Assembly: GCA_951812925.1 (NCBI GenBank)
Contig: OX638372.1
Location: 5,580,001 to 5,644,000 of the forward strand
Length of the DNA stretch: 64,000 nt
Source: Calliopum simillimum
Taxonomy: Eukaryota; Arthropoda; Insecta; Diptera; Lauxaniidae
Direction: 5' to 3'
Shown: positions 1 through 12,115 of the stretch, piece by piece
Numbering within the stretch: the stretch's first letter is position 1
Layout of the letters: every line of letters starts with the position of its first letter
Position numbers and translations under genes: made by a program
The notes under the pieces: generated by a model
Told to the model about the DNA's origin: nothing
Databases searched by the model: none
What the model saw: only the letters and a program-made list of their open reading frames with translations

Positions 1-2424
1 CAATTCTATCTAACAAAATGACAGCTACTTAATGTTATGACATGACTTTTGCTCTTAATTGACTTCCACCCTTTTAACATTTGCCGATTCAAATAAGTTT
101 ATACTTTATCCTCAAATTCTTTCTGTGTACTGTTCTAAAGTTCATTAATTTATATGCTGGTCTTTTGTGACCCTTCTAATCCCTAGCGTCTTTCATTATG
201 CTGTCACAACCAGTAGCATCCCATACTAATCCAATTAAACTCAATAAATACCAACCAAATTGGTTAATTAAACGTTAATAATCAAAAGTGACCCAATAGC
301 CAACAATAACAAGATTAACCTTGATGCCAACTTCAAATATCGAGCAATCTTTGCGCCGCTTCGTCTGCTCTTTGGGAATAGATGCATATAAAGAAATCTT
401 TAAGGCAACTATGTAACTATAGATATTTTTTATGGATGTTTTTTTCATTGTCGAACACATGGCAATTTTTCATCGTTTATTTAACATAAAATCTTTTCGT
501 GTACCCGTTTCCTCCATTTTTTCTATCTCAACCAGAGTTCAGACAGCAACATCAGCCGCCGCGAAGGACGACTACATTGGTAGTATCGCCATGGCAATGG
601 GTTGTTGTACACGTTAAATGTCCTTTAAAAAGACATTAGAACATTTTTGTTATGGCATTTAAAGGATTACGCTTAATGTGATAAAATGTCAACGTGACCT
701 GAATATTTAAATACCAATAAGAAGAAGTAGCAGCAGCGTGACACCCAAAGAAACTTACAGCGTTTGAAGTTGATAGCAAAAGACAGAAATAGTAAAGCGC
801 CCACTCTCTCTCTCACCCTCGCTACATGGCTCAAAAAACAAAAACAATAGCTGGTTTGGTATGGTGCGGCCAATAAATGTTAAACCAATACAGTTAAACG
901 AAAGTATTTATTGAGGCAAAGCATGTTAAGGACACGTTAAGTTGTTTCAATTCCCTTGGTGGTCGGGAGACGGTGAGGGCATTGTTGTATAAGAACTTTA
1001 AATAGCGGGTCTATATGCAGAATATTTGCGCTGCACGTGATGGTTGTACTTTAGAAAAGTCTGACACCACTGTTGATAGGTTTATCTGTAAGCTCTCTGT
1101 TGAAGAAAAATAAAATACGCAAACTTTTAAGTAACCAAGGTGCTTATGTCAAGAAGTTGTCAGAAATTTGGCAAGAAAATTTTAACATATCTCATGTGAA
1201 AAAATGTTTAGTGAAACAACATTTTTTATTATGAAAAATTACTTTCTTTGGCGTTGAACGCGTAGCTTATCAGTTGTCAAAGTCAAGCTCGCATTCACTT
1301 TCAACAACAGCACAACATGACATAGTTTGGAACGCAACATTAGATGTCATTTATCAAAATTAGCTGTTTGTCATTTTGAGATTTTTTGGAAATTTTGCAA
1401 AAGTTAAAAGTGGCCTGAAAAGTTTTCAGCCTATTTCCATTGACTTCAGAGTGGAGCTAAGAATTATTGATGCCATCTGGAAATTTTAATCCGAGTGCTC
1501 AGCAAGTTTTTTGTTTAAATCCTACTATCCCTATATCCTTGTATTCTGTGTTCGTTTGCAATATGCATATTCTGGAGAATATGATACCGATATATTGCCC
1601 AGCACAATGGGCATTTTCCGTTTGGTTGGGCTAAATGAAATTGATCCATAAATGGAATGCACCTGCAACTTTGCAATGAATTTTAAGTTCTGGCTATATG
1701 AATATGTCCATGCAAGCGTATAAAATTTCACCGACTATTTAAAAATTTGTATAATTGGCATCTCTTTCACACTAAATTAAATATTTCTGTGTGGAAGAAA
1801 AATAATGGCACCAATAAAAAAATGACATTGCATTTTGAAATAAAAGGCAAAATAAAGGACAGACGATAAAAAAAACTATTGCGGCGGAAGTAAAGCAGAC
1901 ACAGTAACAGTGGAACCAAAATGTGCCCAGCTGGAAAAAAATGTTTTCATTTGATGGCAAATTGTTCGAAAAGGAGGGACAGAACAAATCGAAAATTAAT
2001 TTCAACAATTGTTTTAATTGAAAAAGAACTACCTAAGATTTGCCGAAAAATTAGAACGAAAAGAAATATTACAAAGTTTGAGGATATCAGGATATTTAAA
2101 AACTGATTTTTAAAAAGATAGTAGACACAAAGTTTTATGAAAAACTTAAAAATGTAAAAGTAAAAATGTAAGAAAAAATAATTATATTAAGTTACTATGC
2201 ATATCGTTTCTGTTGTTAAGCATAATAGTTCTCTCGAATGCCATGAGCATGAAAATACATGAAACATACGTTTTGCGTGGTGATTATTATAAAACAGACG
2301 CTTTTTAGTATATGCTCATAGGCTGAGGTACCATATACTCAACTTAATATGACGGATGCACACTTCAAGAATTAATTAAAATTTTTTACTACTGCAAAAT
2401 TTAGTTCAAGAGTGAATTATTTTT
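1..2424. other. AT-rich non-coding stretch, no gene seen
   Basis: No open frame here resembles a known family. The frames present are short, start in low-complexity sequence and overlap each other on both strands. The part around 940-1260 is somewhat less AT-rich and could be an eroded element, but I could not identify a coding frame in it. I read this as intron or intergenic DNA. Confidence 0.6.
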
Positions 2425-2757
2425 ATCTCATGATATTTTTGTCGCATGAGATTTTTATCGCACGAGATACTTACACTACAATCACTTCTTACGAAATATT
2501 TATTGAACGAAATTTTTTCGCATGCGATTCCATTGTCTAGATATTGTAAAATGCTGCAAACGAACAAAAACTTGGGTTTCGCTAAAACACTAATATGTAT
2601 GTATCTCATAAAATTTTTATCCCGAGAGATTTTTGTCGCATGAGATTTTTGTTGCACGCGATACTTGCATTATGTCAATCATTTCTTATGAAATATTTAT
2701 TGGATAGGATTTTGTCGCATGTGATTTAATTGAATGTGATTCTTATCGCATCTTGCG
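2425..2757. repeat. Two-copy tandem duplication with TCGCATGAGATTTTT motifs
   Basis: Two diverged units start at about 2425 and 2603. Each begins ATCTCAT, runs through one or more GTCGCATGAGATTTTT motifs, then a stretch ending CGAAATATTTATTG or TGAAATATTTATTG, then a TCGCATG motif. The second unit carries one extra copy of the short motif, so the array has both a long period of about 178 bp and a short one of about 16 bp. The open frames on both strands here simply translate the repeat. No TIR or TSD was seen, so a transposon origin is not shown. Confidence 0.7.
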
Positions 2758-3624
2758 AAGTTCCAAATTTGAAATGAATAAAAAAATTTTATTCCATGCG
2801 AATTTTGAATAATGAAATCATGGATCATGATCACGAAAGAAATATTATTAAATCAGAAATTATAGCTTTTTTTTCTGATTTTCACCACTGTGCACCAGCA
2901 GGCAATAAAGTCCCTGCGCAAAAGAGGGCAAAGTGTAAAAAAAAAGTTGGGCGTGCAACTAAAAACACACAAATTGCCATGGCAAATGAAATGAATAAAA
3001 AATTCAACAGCGTCGAGCGCACATAAAAACTCATACTTAGACACAAACGCGTAGCGACTTAAGGGGTGTTGGTGATATGGGTTGAAAAAACGTAGCGAAA
3101 AAAAAATTTTTTCGCAAAAAATGAAAAATTCTTGTTGGCAAGCAGGGTCACAAAGTACGCAGTGTAACATATACAGAGTACGTACGATATAGTGACAAAG
3201 ACCAAGCGTACGGGGGAAGGTATAGAAGGAGAACGCGCTTAGATAGCGTCAGTACCTAACAAATGCACGGAAGGATATTCGACATTAGAGATCCGCATCC
3301 TATGCGCGCTCCTTAAAAGTTCATTTCCCCCTACAAGGCATACATAAAAAACACATATGACCCAATCGGAATTTCAAGTAGACTTTTTGAGTAGATTTTT
3401 GATCCAGTAATCTGTATATAAATGAAACTCAGTGAAAGTGGTGTTTTCTTTGCTTGTCTGTCTCGGAAACTATTCAAAATCTAGTGCCATTGGCTTGGGA
3501 ATGGTTTTCGTATGAAAAATAGGCAGTGCCACGCCCTCTTGCAACATAGTTCGTAATATATCAGAAACTATTTGACTCAAAAGGATGACTTTTAGTTGAC
3601 GTGCATGCAAAAAGTACAAGAACA
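2758..3624. other. Non-coding stretch, no gene seen
   Basis: AT-rich, with a patch of more balanced composition at about 3170-3340 that has no long open frame. Overlapping short frames on both strands at 2796-3170 have no recognisable domain. Nothing further can be supported. Confidence 0.55.
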
Positions 3625-3628
3625 AGTA

Positions 3629-4136
3629 ATATATCGACGGCTTATATTCAATACCCTCTATCTACAGTTTTTAGGAAAATGTGTTTTTGATGGCAAACTC
3701 TTCATTGAGTCAAATGCCATGTATGAAATTAATCACAACCGGAAAAACCACTTCTAGAGCCATTTAATTTTCATTTTTATTACCACTCTATCTACTTTTT
3801 TTGTGAATGTAATAACCTCTATCTATACAAAAACTTCTCAAAATACTTTAACAGCAGGTGGAAAATGTGTAGATAGAGGATATTGCATTCACAAAACAGC
3901 ATCGTAGTAAAAAATTTTTGTAATTATTTGCTTTGAAATAAGCTCTATCTACTAAGTATAATAACGTGAATAGCAAACGTTTTTAAAAAAATTTAATTTG
4001 TGGGGCGAAATAGAGCTTTTTAATTAATATTGTAGAATTCCAATTGATTAATACTTCAAAGAATAGTGATTGAATCGGTTTTTCTGCTCTCCTGTTTTTA
4101 TAGATAGAGGGTATTGAATATAAGCCGTCGATATAT
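3629..4136. mobile_element. MITE with perfect 36-bp terminal inverted repeats
   Basis: The left end 3629-3664 (starting ATATATCGACGGCTTATA) and the right end 4101-4136 are perfect reverse complements over 36 bp. AGTA lies immediately outside both ends (3625-3628 and 4137-4140) and is a possible 4-bp target duplication. The 508-bp body has no coding frame, so the element is non-autonomous. The motif CTCTATCTA closes each TIR and recurs inside in both orientations, about six times in all. A second inverted repeat lies within the body (3802-3828 with 3867-3893). Superfamily cannot be assigned: AGTA fits none of the usual classes well, and a TA-class insertion with chance flanking identity is possible. 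Confidence 0.85.
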
Positions 4137-5529
4137 AGTAGAAAAAGGGATTATGACACACCCCCAAAACAATATTTGTTTGCGAACGTGCCTGCCGCCC
4201 ACATAAAAATGTAAATCTGACTTATTAAAACCAGTTCATTCCAAGAGAAAACATTTTCTGACTTTGAGTTTTCCCATTAAGACAAAGGCTTATATTGTTT
4301 TAATTTTGTTGAATTTACAATTTTTTCCGGAATCACCCAATTTCCAACTGGGCAAGGTAGAGCTATACAACGTTGATATCATAAAACAAATCAAAGAAAG
4401 TTGGCTGGTAAAAAACATTAAGGCAAATAAAAGTAAAACTTTGCGCAATTTTTTCTTTTAAAAAAAACTACGAATAATAAAAAAAAGGCCCATCCGCCAG
4501 GCAGGTTTACCAAAGGTGCCGAAGTACGCTTCAAAGCAATGGCCAGAATATTGAATAAAAAAAAAGAACGAAGGAAGAAAACTCCACTAAACTGACGTAG
4601 TAAAAATGTGTTGAAAGGAAAATTACATCGAATTGGTGGATTATTGCAAAAAGAAAAAAAAATCCCAAAGTAAAATGCGCGCATCAAATTTTCATTAGGG
4701 GTTGATTTCTAAAAAAAGAAGTTGAAGAATGAAATCATTCAATGCCAGAGTGAAAACAATTTGTTGGTGTTTGATTTTCCCCAAAAACGACCGGCCGACT
4801 GCTTGCTGCCGTGCCGTGCCGTGCTATGCAAAATGAAATTTATCACAATTTGTTTCAGCATCGATGAAGCTAATTTCAATGTGTGCGTCGTCGTCTGTCC
4901 AGAATCCTTAGATACGACGCTTTGTCTGTGGCATTTTGATGCGCTGCTCTGCGTTGAACACAATGCGATGAAATTCAATGCGTTTGGATTGCACTAATGA
5001 AGGCGGCGGCATCGCGCCGAGTGAAATGTTGCTATGGCAGGATATTAACTTACGTCGAAAATTGTGCGCCCGAAGAGAAATAAATAAGTGAATATTTTAT
5101 ATTTTAATATTATTCGCATAACAGAATTTGTTTCTTTCTATTTTCATTCATAATTAGTTCTTGTAAATTGAGTAGGTTATTTCGAGTATATGCATTCTAT
5201 TTGAAAATTATGAAATAACTTTTAATTAATGAACATAATAAGATTAGTAAAAAGTTCTGCACTCCAACATTTGTGTGGATGTTTTTTAATACAATTAAAA
5301 TAGATTGTTTAATGGGGAGTGAACAAGAAAAACGCTGCTACTATAAACTTTTCTTCACAACAATCCTGTCATGATATTGCTGCGAAATTTAGTTTTTAAA
5401 CCGTCAACAGCTAATTCTAATTTATTTGAAAAATCTGTTTTCAATTCTTCTATTCAAACCTTCAACCATGTTCCTTACTGTGAGAACCCCTCATTTGCGT
5501 CCACATCCTTTGTTTCCAGTATTTAATTA
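4137..5529. other. Non-coding stretch, no gene seen
   Basis: AT-rich overall. The segment 4760-5060 is richer in GC, with a CCGTG triplication near 4810, and is open on both strands for 80-90 codons. Neither frame looks like a known protein. No TIRs, tandem repeats or RNA genes were seen. Confidence 0.5.
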
Positions 5530-6300
5530 AGTATTAATATAATTTAAATAACCTACTATTTAAGAAATAAAATCTGAATTATTAGCTAAATAAGACTAGA
5601 ATTAATTTAATCTAAGGGTTTTTTAGTAAGTAGATATTATTAGGACAATCGCAACCAATGGGCTTGACTAACTATCGTGTAACCGCTTGATAAACAGTTG
5701 GACGAGAATTGCATGATTATCGCGTGCAGCAGCAACCCTGGTCCCAAAACAGTGAGTGCCAACTGTCAAATCTTATCAATAAAAGGAAACAGCTGATCGT
5801 GGATAAAAACGGAATGGTGGAATGTAAGTTCCGATGATAGTATCGCTCGCTAGTAATCCAACCTTCTTCAAATATATTCACGGGCTCTCGTGAACAAACC
5901 AGACAGACAAGGACAGGTTATTAGAGGACAACGAGGAGGCAGCGGTGGTGCTACTCTCTCGAATCTTGACGTCTGGACGGAGACACAGACCGGCGACGCG
6001 ACAAGTCCACAAGTAGGCAGTGATGCTACGACTCCTGGATCGGTTATTATTCACGACTTACAGATATTCTCATCATCCATACTTACCCCACCGTATTACT
6101 AAGCTTGTGTTTTAATATATATTAAGAGCGCTTTTCAGAGAAAATATAAACAGTGGAATAAAATTTAAAAAAAAAAAAAACACCCGGAAAATTGTGAAAA
6201 GTGTTTCTTTCTTTGGCGGGGAAATAAATTTTTGTATACGAACTCTAGGCACCGACGGCTACACCGGCTAGCGGCCAAAAAGTTCGTTACAGTTCGTATG
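5530..6300 (+). repeat. Dispersed repeat, copy 1 (inverted partner at 11.2-11.8 kb)
   Basis: Comparing this stretch with the reverse complement of 11210-11760 shows colinear blocks. Both have a TTAAATAAG-type block, then ACCGCTT with a GTTGG, then TGATTATCGC, then AGCAACCCTG, then the shared GGAAACAGCTGATCGTG, then TATCGCTC, then a GGAGG block before GGTGGTG or AGTGGTGGC. Identity is moderate, so both copies are old. A 70-codon open frame at 5890-6102 (Gly/Thr/Ser-rich) lies inside and resembles no known family. An A14 run at about 6166-6180 follows. A solo LTR or an old SINE-like unit are both possible; I could not find TSDs or a primer-binding site. Confidence 0.6.
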
Positions 6301-6333
6301 GTGGCATTTTTTTGTGTTTATATAAAAAAAGGA

Positions 6334-6378
6334 GAAACGGCACCAATTTAATAAGAGTGATATGGTTTTGGTGCCATT
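6334..6378. repeat. Small hairpin around GGCACCAA
   Basis: GAAACGGCACCAA at the left pairs with TTGGTGCCATTTC at the right across about 20 bases. It is a short palindrome next to the end of the dispersed repeat and may be part of an element boundary. No function is implied. Confidence 0.45.
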
Positions 6379-6486
6379 TCTTCATATACATGTTACTTGT
6401 ATAAGATATTAAGGAGTATAAATATGAATCGCTTGAAAGTACAATCACACCAGAATCGCAGAATTTCAGTCAGAAGAAGAAAAACT

Positions 6487-6705
6487 TTTGGCGAATATCA
6501 CTAACAATGCAGAGAAGAGGACTTATAAACGTACCGCGGTTAGGTACTAGTTACATATGCTTTTTCAGATGAAGGTGAAGAAAATATTTTACTCCAAGAT
6601 GAATCTGTTGGATGCGTTGGATGTGGAGAAGATTGTGCACAATCCACTAAGGCAGTTGATTGGATCCATGTTAGTGTTCACATGAAACTTGTACATCTTT
6701 TTTGA
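6487..6705 (+). pseudogene. Remnant of a pogo-like transposase C-terminal zinc finger
   Basis: In the frame beginning at 6565 the translation runs from SDEGEEN through CVGCGEDC, then KAVDWIH and a later VHMKLVH, with a stop at 6703. The spacing C-x2-C, acidic lead-in, then a Trp-Ile and a C-terminal His is that of the PHD-like zinc finger at the C-terminus of many insect DDE_1 (pogo/jerky/Tigger) transposases. Two expected cysteines of the second half are replaced (IHVSVH), so the finger is broken. Upstream, 6481-6543 is open in another frame and ends in a stop, consistent with a frameshift. No DDE core or TIRs were found around it, so it is an isolated decayed tail. The identification rests on a short motif and is tentative. 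Confidence 0.45.
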
Positions 6706-9030
6706 AAACATGCAATATTTCTGGCAACTAAAATTTAAAATCCACCTTATGAAAAGAACACATTTGCAATAACTTTAATTAAAATTACTTAAAAAATAAG
6801 TTCGTGTTTAGTTCCTTTAGAAATCTCTTTAAATTCTGGTTTTATAGCAGTTCAACAAAAAAAAAGTGCCATACCTCACGGGTTCACGTTTTATGTATTC
6901 TCCTTGGACTCCTAAGAGGAGCATTGGCTCAAGTTACGTTTACTATATTTTCTGAATGTCAAACTAAAGTAATCATAAAAATATATGAATGGCAGCGGAA
7001 AAAAGCTACGATTCAATTACTAAGACAATGTTAGTTCCAAGTAACCTTTCTTGGTATTCTTTTTCAAAACGACAAATGTTAAAATCAACTAGAAAAACAA
7101 CAACTATTTTACAAATTTTGTTTGTTTCGAGCGAAAAATATCAAATTAAACAATTAGAGTGGTTAATTTTGTTTTCCTTTTACATCAGTTTGAAGCTACC
7201 TTTGTATTTTGTGAATGATCAAAAATGTTTAAAGACAAAAATTAAAGTCCTTAAGTCCAGGAAAGTAATAAAAACACAAATCCTTACCACTTATGGCATA
7301 GTGGCAATAGCAACAGACGCATTTCTAAATAGATTTATAACAATTTAACACCTCACGGTCAATAACACAATAAATTAATGTGTGTACGTTCATTTGGTAT
7401 GATTATAAATGACCCAAAACGCAAAGGTACAGATATAGAAAAAGGAAATGCAACCACCGCGTTAAAAAATAAATCAAACCTTTTTTTTTTTTCAAAAAAA
7501 TAAAGAAGCAGTTAAATGAAAATTATATATGATAAAATTTGCACATGTACACGTGAATCCTCGTTTCATATGACCAGTCGTATGAATGTATCAAAACTGA
7601 AAAAAAAAAAAAGAAGAACCAAAACAGCCAAACACTCGTGAAAAGGACATTCTTTACAAGCCGCAACGAATTTTTGCAGCAACGGCAAATGTGCGAGGAA
7701 CATGAGAAATTTGACAATAAAAAATTCCAGGAAAAAAATTAAGAATTTGCCAAAAATGTATGCGTTCAAAACCGCAGACAACATCAACAACAGATACAAA
7801 ATTTACGAATATGAAAATACTACTTTGTGCACATCCAAAGGGAAAAATTAGTTCAATAAAACAAAACGTTTTCTTAGGAGAACAACTTTATTTAAATCTT
7901 CACGAAAAAACATTCACTTATTATTTTATTACACGATGTTACTAACATTTATTTCACTTAGCTTACATTTTTTATTCAATCATGCGTTTACTGGTTTAAC
8001 AGATATTCGTCAAGAAAACTGACTCAGCACCCAAACATTCAAACATTTTCCACTATGATTCTTATTGATGCTATTCCACCACATGTTAAATTTACCTCAC
8101 ATCACGTGACTTATGTTGCTGCTTCAATAATAGGCACAGGGTGCAACGAAACTTATTTTTCAATGATTTTTGCCATCATTTTCTCATAAACTGCTGGAAA
8201 AAGCTTAGTTGCATATATATTTAACGTTTCTAGCAAACAACAGTGATGTCTAAAGTCTATGTCCGCAGGCGCTTGAGCTTTTGTGCTTAAAAGCTTTGCG
8301 TATTCGAATTCACTCACAGATAAGCTTTCAACTGCGTCAGTAGTTGCGCAGATCTGCATCACTTGTTTGCAGCTTATGCAAAATATAAAAGCTTTCAATG
8401 AGCTTTTATACATAAAAGCCACGGCACTTCAATGTTTAATTTTAGTTTTATTTATAGGTTTCACTTCAGTTTTGTTTATTATTGAGGTTGTCAAAATCAA
8501 TACGAAATTTGACAGTTTTACGAGTTTACGAGGTTTTCGAGGCTTTTACACGTTTTCAGGAATCACCCTATATATTTTACAATGTTTATTATTATTTCTT
8601 TTATTCAACTTTAGTTTTTGTATTCTTTTTTTCTAATTATTATTTCAAATCTATTTTCTGTCTTTTCTTTAGCACAACTTTTATTTCTTATTTTCACAAC
8701 AACTGTCTTTTTCAACTGCTCTTCGTCAACTAACTACTGTCCGTTCGTCTTTTTGAAAATCATCATTGTCCGTATTTTTTGGAGTCTCGTTTATTTCGTA
8801 TGTGCTGCCAGATTTCTGTTAGGTTTTACTTATGTCGTCTGTTCCCAAGGGGAAAAGAAGTGCTTCAAAAACCCTTCTGAAGTGCATCCTTTTCACCAAT
8901 AAGCGCTTCCGCTCCGTAAGAACAATACTTCTTTTTAACATTGCATGTCATAGGATGTAAGTGAGCAAAAGCTTAAAGCGCTTATTTGTAATGCTGCGGT
9001 AAGCGTTTTTTCAATAAAACTAAAAAAAAG
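6706..9030. other. Non-coding stretch, no recognised gene
   Basis: Open frames at 6989-7348 (+), 8153-8422 (-) and 8283-8636 (+) are the longest. The latter two overlap on opposite strands. None contains a motif I recognise, and the plus frame at 8283 becomes hydrophobic only because it enters T-rich sequence. From about 8270 to 9010 the motifs AAGCTT, AAGCGCTT and GAAGTGC recur, which hints at decayed palindromic elements leading into the tRNA-like unit that follows. Confidence 0.45.
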
Positions 9031-9140
9031 AAAAAAAAACTGGCCGCGCCGGGATTTGAATCCACGACCGTGCTGCGCGTGATAGATAATTTTTTCTTAC
9101 ATTTACCAACCCTTTAGACCTCTACACCACTCTACGAAGA
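9031..9140 (-). ncRNA. tRNA-derived Pol III unit (SINE head or tRNA relic)
   Basis: On the minus strand an A box (TGGTGTAGAGG, at 9119-9129) is followed 56 bases later by a B box (GATTCAAATCC, at 9052-9062), and then by a run of nine T (9031-9039), the usual Pol III terminator. The A-to-B distance is within the range of class II tRNAs with a long variable arm. The 3' end reads GCGCGGCCA, but the 5' side does not pair with it as an acceptor stem, so this is not a working tRNA gene. A tRNA-derived SINE fragment or a tRNA pseudogene explains it best. Confidence 0.5.
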
Positions 9141-9369
9141 GGTATTAAATTTGTATATTAAGCAAATGTTGTCCAAACAGAATTTAGCATACAAATGCTC
9201 CTGCATTACATAGCATTACATAGAATCATTGTGCAATCAGTTTCAATTCAAATAAGCAAAAGTAAATAAAAATGAGAAAGGAAAATAGAAAAGTGAAATA
9301 AAAAAGGTTGAATAAAAAATATTTTAATAAAAAAAAAAAATAAAGCAAAAACAAATAATAAAACGGAAG

Positions 9370-9402
9370 AAAAATCACCCGGGCTGGGTTCGAACTCACG
9401 TT
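9370..9402 (-). ncRNA. Second tRNA-like B box with T-run terminator
   Basis: The minus strand carries AGTTCGAACCC (9386-9396), a near-consensus B box, followed by TTTTT at 9370-9374. It lies about 330 bp from the unit at 9031-9140 on the same strand. No convincing A box was found upstream. A palindromic patch around 9410-9470 (AAGCACTT / AAGTGCTT) may have interrupted it. It is likely another relic of the same tRNA-derived repeat. Confidence 0.4.
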
Positions 9403-11209
9403 GTGATAGTGCTTCTAAATTTCTATGGGGACAAGCACTTTTGAAGTGCTTGGATCAGAAGCGCTGGAAATTTTTCCTCTTGGGTTAAGCAACGGTTACC
9501 CGTCCGCTTCGTAACCGGTGTCCGTCTGGCTCCTTTCCCACATACATTGACAAAATGCGCTAGTACACGTATTGAGTTGAGTTATCACTATCATAGAGAA
9601 AGCCGTATACGCATAACTTTTCATTAACATCCAAATAGCGCAGATAAAAAACGATTCCAAAAAAATGTTTACTATAGTTTCATTAAGAGTGTTTTAAAAA
9701 AACGATTATATTTCATAAAGAGTACATTGTATATACTCGTATTATTCATATGAATTAGGGAACCATACGTTTACGAAAAACTCATATAGCACAAAAAAAA
9801 AACAAAGGTAATGCCTCTTGCTTATTTTTTGGTCAATATTGTGGTTAACATAAAAATGCATTTTATACCAAAAGAAAATAAACAGAGAGTCCTCTTTGCA
9901 AAGAGAAAAAAATTAAAATTTAATAAAATCCTTTTTTTAATCAAAACGTTTGTTCACTTATCGCTGGCAACACCCTCACTGATACTAATATTCCATAACA
10001 TACAACTCATGGCAAAATGAAACAGGCTTGCCCAAATGTGGCCTGCCTGTTTGACCTTTGACATTAACACGTTTAACATTTCACTTGTTCATGTGTGTGT
10101 CCCTATGTTTCTCCATGTGTGTGTCTGATAGACCGCAGTGTTGCCATTGTTGTGTGCAAATGACGTTTTTGTATGCAAAATTAAAAAATGATTCAAAAAT
10201 ATGAAAAAAAGAGCAAAATATTTTTGATTTTCGCACACAACAGAACACAAAGTCCCTACTGTTTACTTTTCCATGGTTAAATTCCATTGTCAAAAATTTA
10301 AACATACGTTGACATTTTTGAGGACACTTTGGGGTCACATTTTAACTGTCGTTTATCTGGAATGTTGTAAAATTTACGCAATTTTTTTGTACAACATATT
10401 TAATATATGAAATTTAAATGATATTTATTCTATATTATGCAATTAAAAGATTTATAAAAATTACATATCGAAAGAATTAAATTAATACAAATACAATCAA
10501 TAAAGAAATCCCCTAAAAGCATGCAATTAATTTTTAACAAATCTAAGGCATAAACAGCTCTTGCTCTGCGTTGAGTTTGATTTCTCGCAATGTGCCCAAA
10601 ATTTTTGGTGTGTGAGCAGACTATTCGTAAGATTAACGTGAGCACCTGCCTTGAAGGCTTAATTTAACGGTGCTCTTCGCACCGGCGCAGCACAACAATG
10701 GATGACACAATCCTCAATGCGGCAATGGGCCGATTATTGATAACCATTTTTAGAATCGTGCGTTCAGGCACGGGTTTACCCTAATGGTGGGAAGGTGAAG
10801 ACTATTGCATTCGGTTGCAATGAAACTCCATATCAGGCTTCTTTCACTTTTTCTGGGAATTTTGGCTTAAGCCTTAACCACCACGAATGCTCTGAAGCTC
10901 CGACTCAATAGTCAGTTGGAAGACCCAGCGACCCATGGTACCAGAAAAACCTCTGGCTGCTTTCAGACACCATTACCCACACCTGAAGTCCCCAACTCCT
11001 TACTTTGCGAGCAGTAGTTCTCTTCGTTGTGCTCATCTGGACATCGAAAAAAAACATTTCGATGATTTTGTAAACCTAGATGAAACCGTTAATGCCCAGG
11101 GTTCATATACAAAAATTCATTCCCGCCAAGGGAAGGAAACTTTTCACTTCACTTCATTATTATTTCATTTCATTAAAACTAAAATGCACTATTAAGTATG
11201 TATGGGTAA
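9403..11209. other. Non-coding; includes a GC-richer block of unknown origin
   Basis: The block 10640-11130 has clearly more G and C than its surroundings and includes an 86-codon open frame (10935-11195, +). I do not recognise the translation, and the first part of the block is closed in all frames. The composition suggests an old insertion, perhaps from a retroelement, but no TIR, LTR pair or poly(A) tail was found. The rest is AT-rich with no gene. Confidence 0.4.
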
Positions 11210-11760
11210 AGAATGAGCTATGAACGAAACGTGTGTTAAAATGTCAATTGTATCAGGAGCTGTGCCACCACTACCTCCCTTTGAACTTTTTGCTTTCTCG
11301 TCGCAGGTCTATGGTACCAGTCCGCTGATAAGCGAGTCTTGATTTATTGAGAAAGTCCTCGTTATTTCCCAGAATGGTTAAAATAGTTCACGATCACGTC
11401 TTACCTCGTTGCGAGTTGTTTTTCCAGAGAGCGATAACGTCACCGGACCTTGAATTAAGCCATTCATTCCATCTTTATTCACGATCAGCTGTTTCCTCTG
11501 AACAATAACTTTGTCAGTTTGCAATCAGCTGCTTTGAAATCAGGGTTGCTTCGTGCGATAATCACCCAATTCTTTTCCAACTATCTATTAAGCGGCTACA
11601 TGATCGGTTAACAAGCACGTTGGAAGTACCTATTCCACATGTTATAACTTACTTTAGTCCTTAGCTTTTAATTATCTTTAGACTTATTTAACTATAATCT
11701 CACGGCTTTATTTTAAACTTTATTAGACTCAGAAAGTAAGAAATACTTTCTGCTGCCTTA
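11210..11760 (-). repeat. Dispersed repeat, copy 2 (inverted relative to copy 1)
   Basis: This is the minus-strand counterpart of 5530-6300. Shared landmarks read in reverse complement are GGAAACAGCTGATCGTG (near 11485-11505), the AGCAACCCTG block (near 11540), and TTATCGC and ACCGATC/GCCGCTT blocks further on. The copies have drifted and contain indels. Their inverted placement about 5 kb apart makes a single LTR element unlikely and points to independent insertions of one family. Confidence 0.55.
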
Positions 11761-12115
11761 ACCAAAATAGCCATATGTAAACAAAAGATTTTGGTCGCAT
11801 CGCATGAAGTCGTACGACAACTTAATTCAAAGGGATGAATATTAAAAAAATTATTATACTACAAATTGTTATTGTAAAACATTATGGTCGTGCATCTTAA
11901 TTTGCGCACGAAGACATATCCATTGTCACCTTAGCCTTAGGGGTGTTTAAAGTAGAAGCATCATATTTAGCCACGAATGTGCACGCAAATGAGGCAAATT
12001 TTCAGCGAATTATCAAAATTTGTTCGAATTCTATTGAAAGAATGTTTATAAACGTTTTTAGAAGTCCACATTTATGCCATCATTTTTGATTGAATTGATT
12101 TTGATTCAATACAGA
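11761..12115. other. AT-rich stretch, nothing recognised
   Basis: No open frame of note, tandem repeat or inverted repeat was seen between the dispersed repeat and the hAT terminus. Confidence 0.5.

Noticed and set aside
940..1260. Possible decayed transposase around the less AT-rich patch
   Set aside because: I could not find a consistent frame or a diagnostic motif in any of the six translations.
8153..8422. 89-codon minus frame with a fairly protein-like composition
   Set aside because: No recognisable family, no matching flanking exon, and an overlapping plus frame. It could be an old transposase fragment but I cannot support that.
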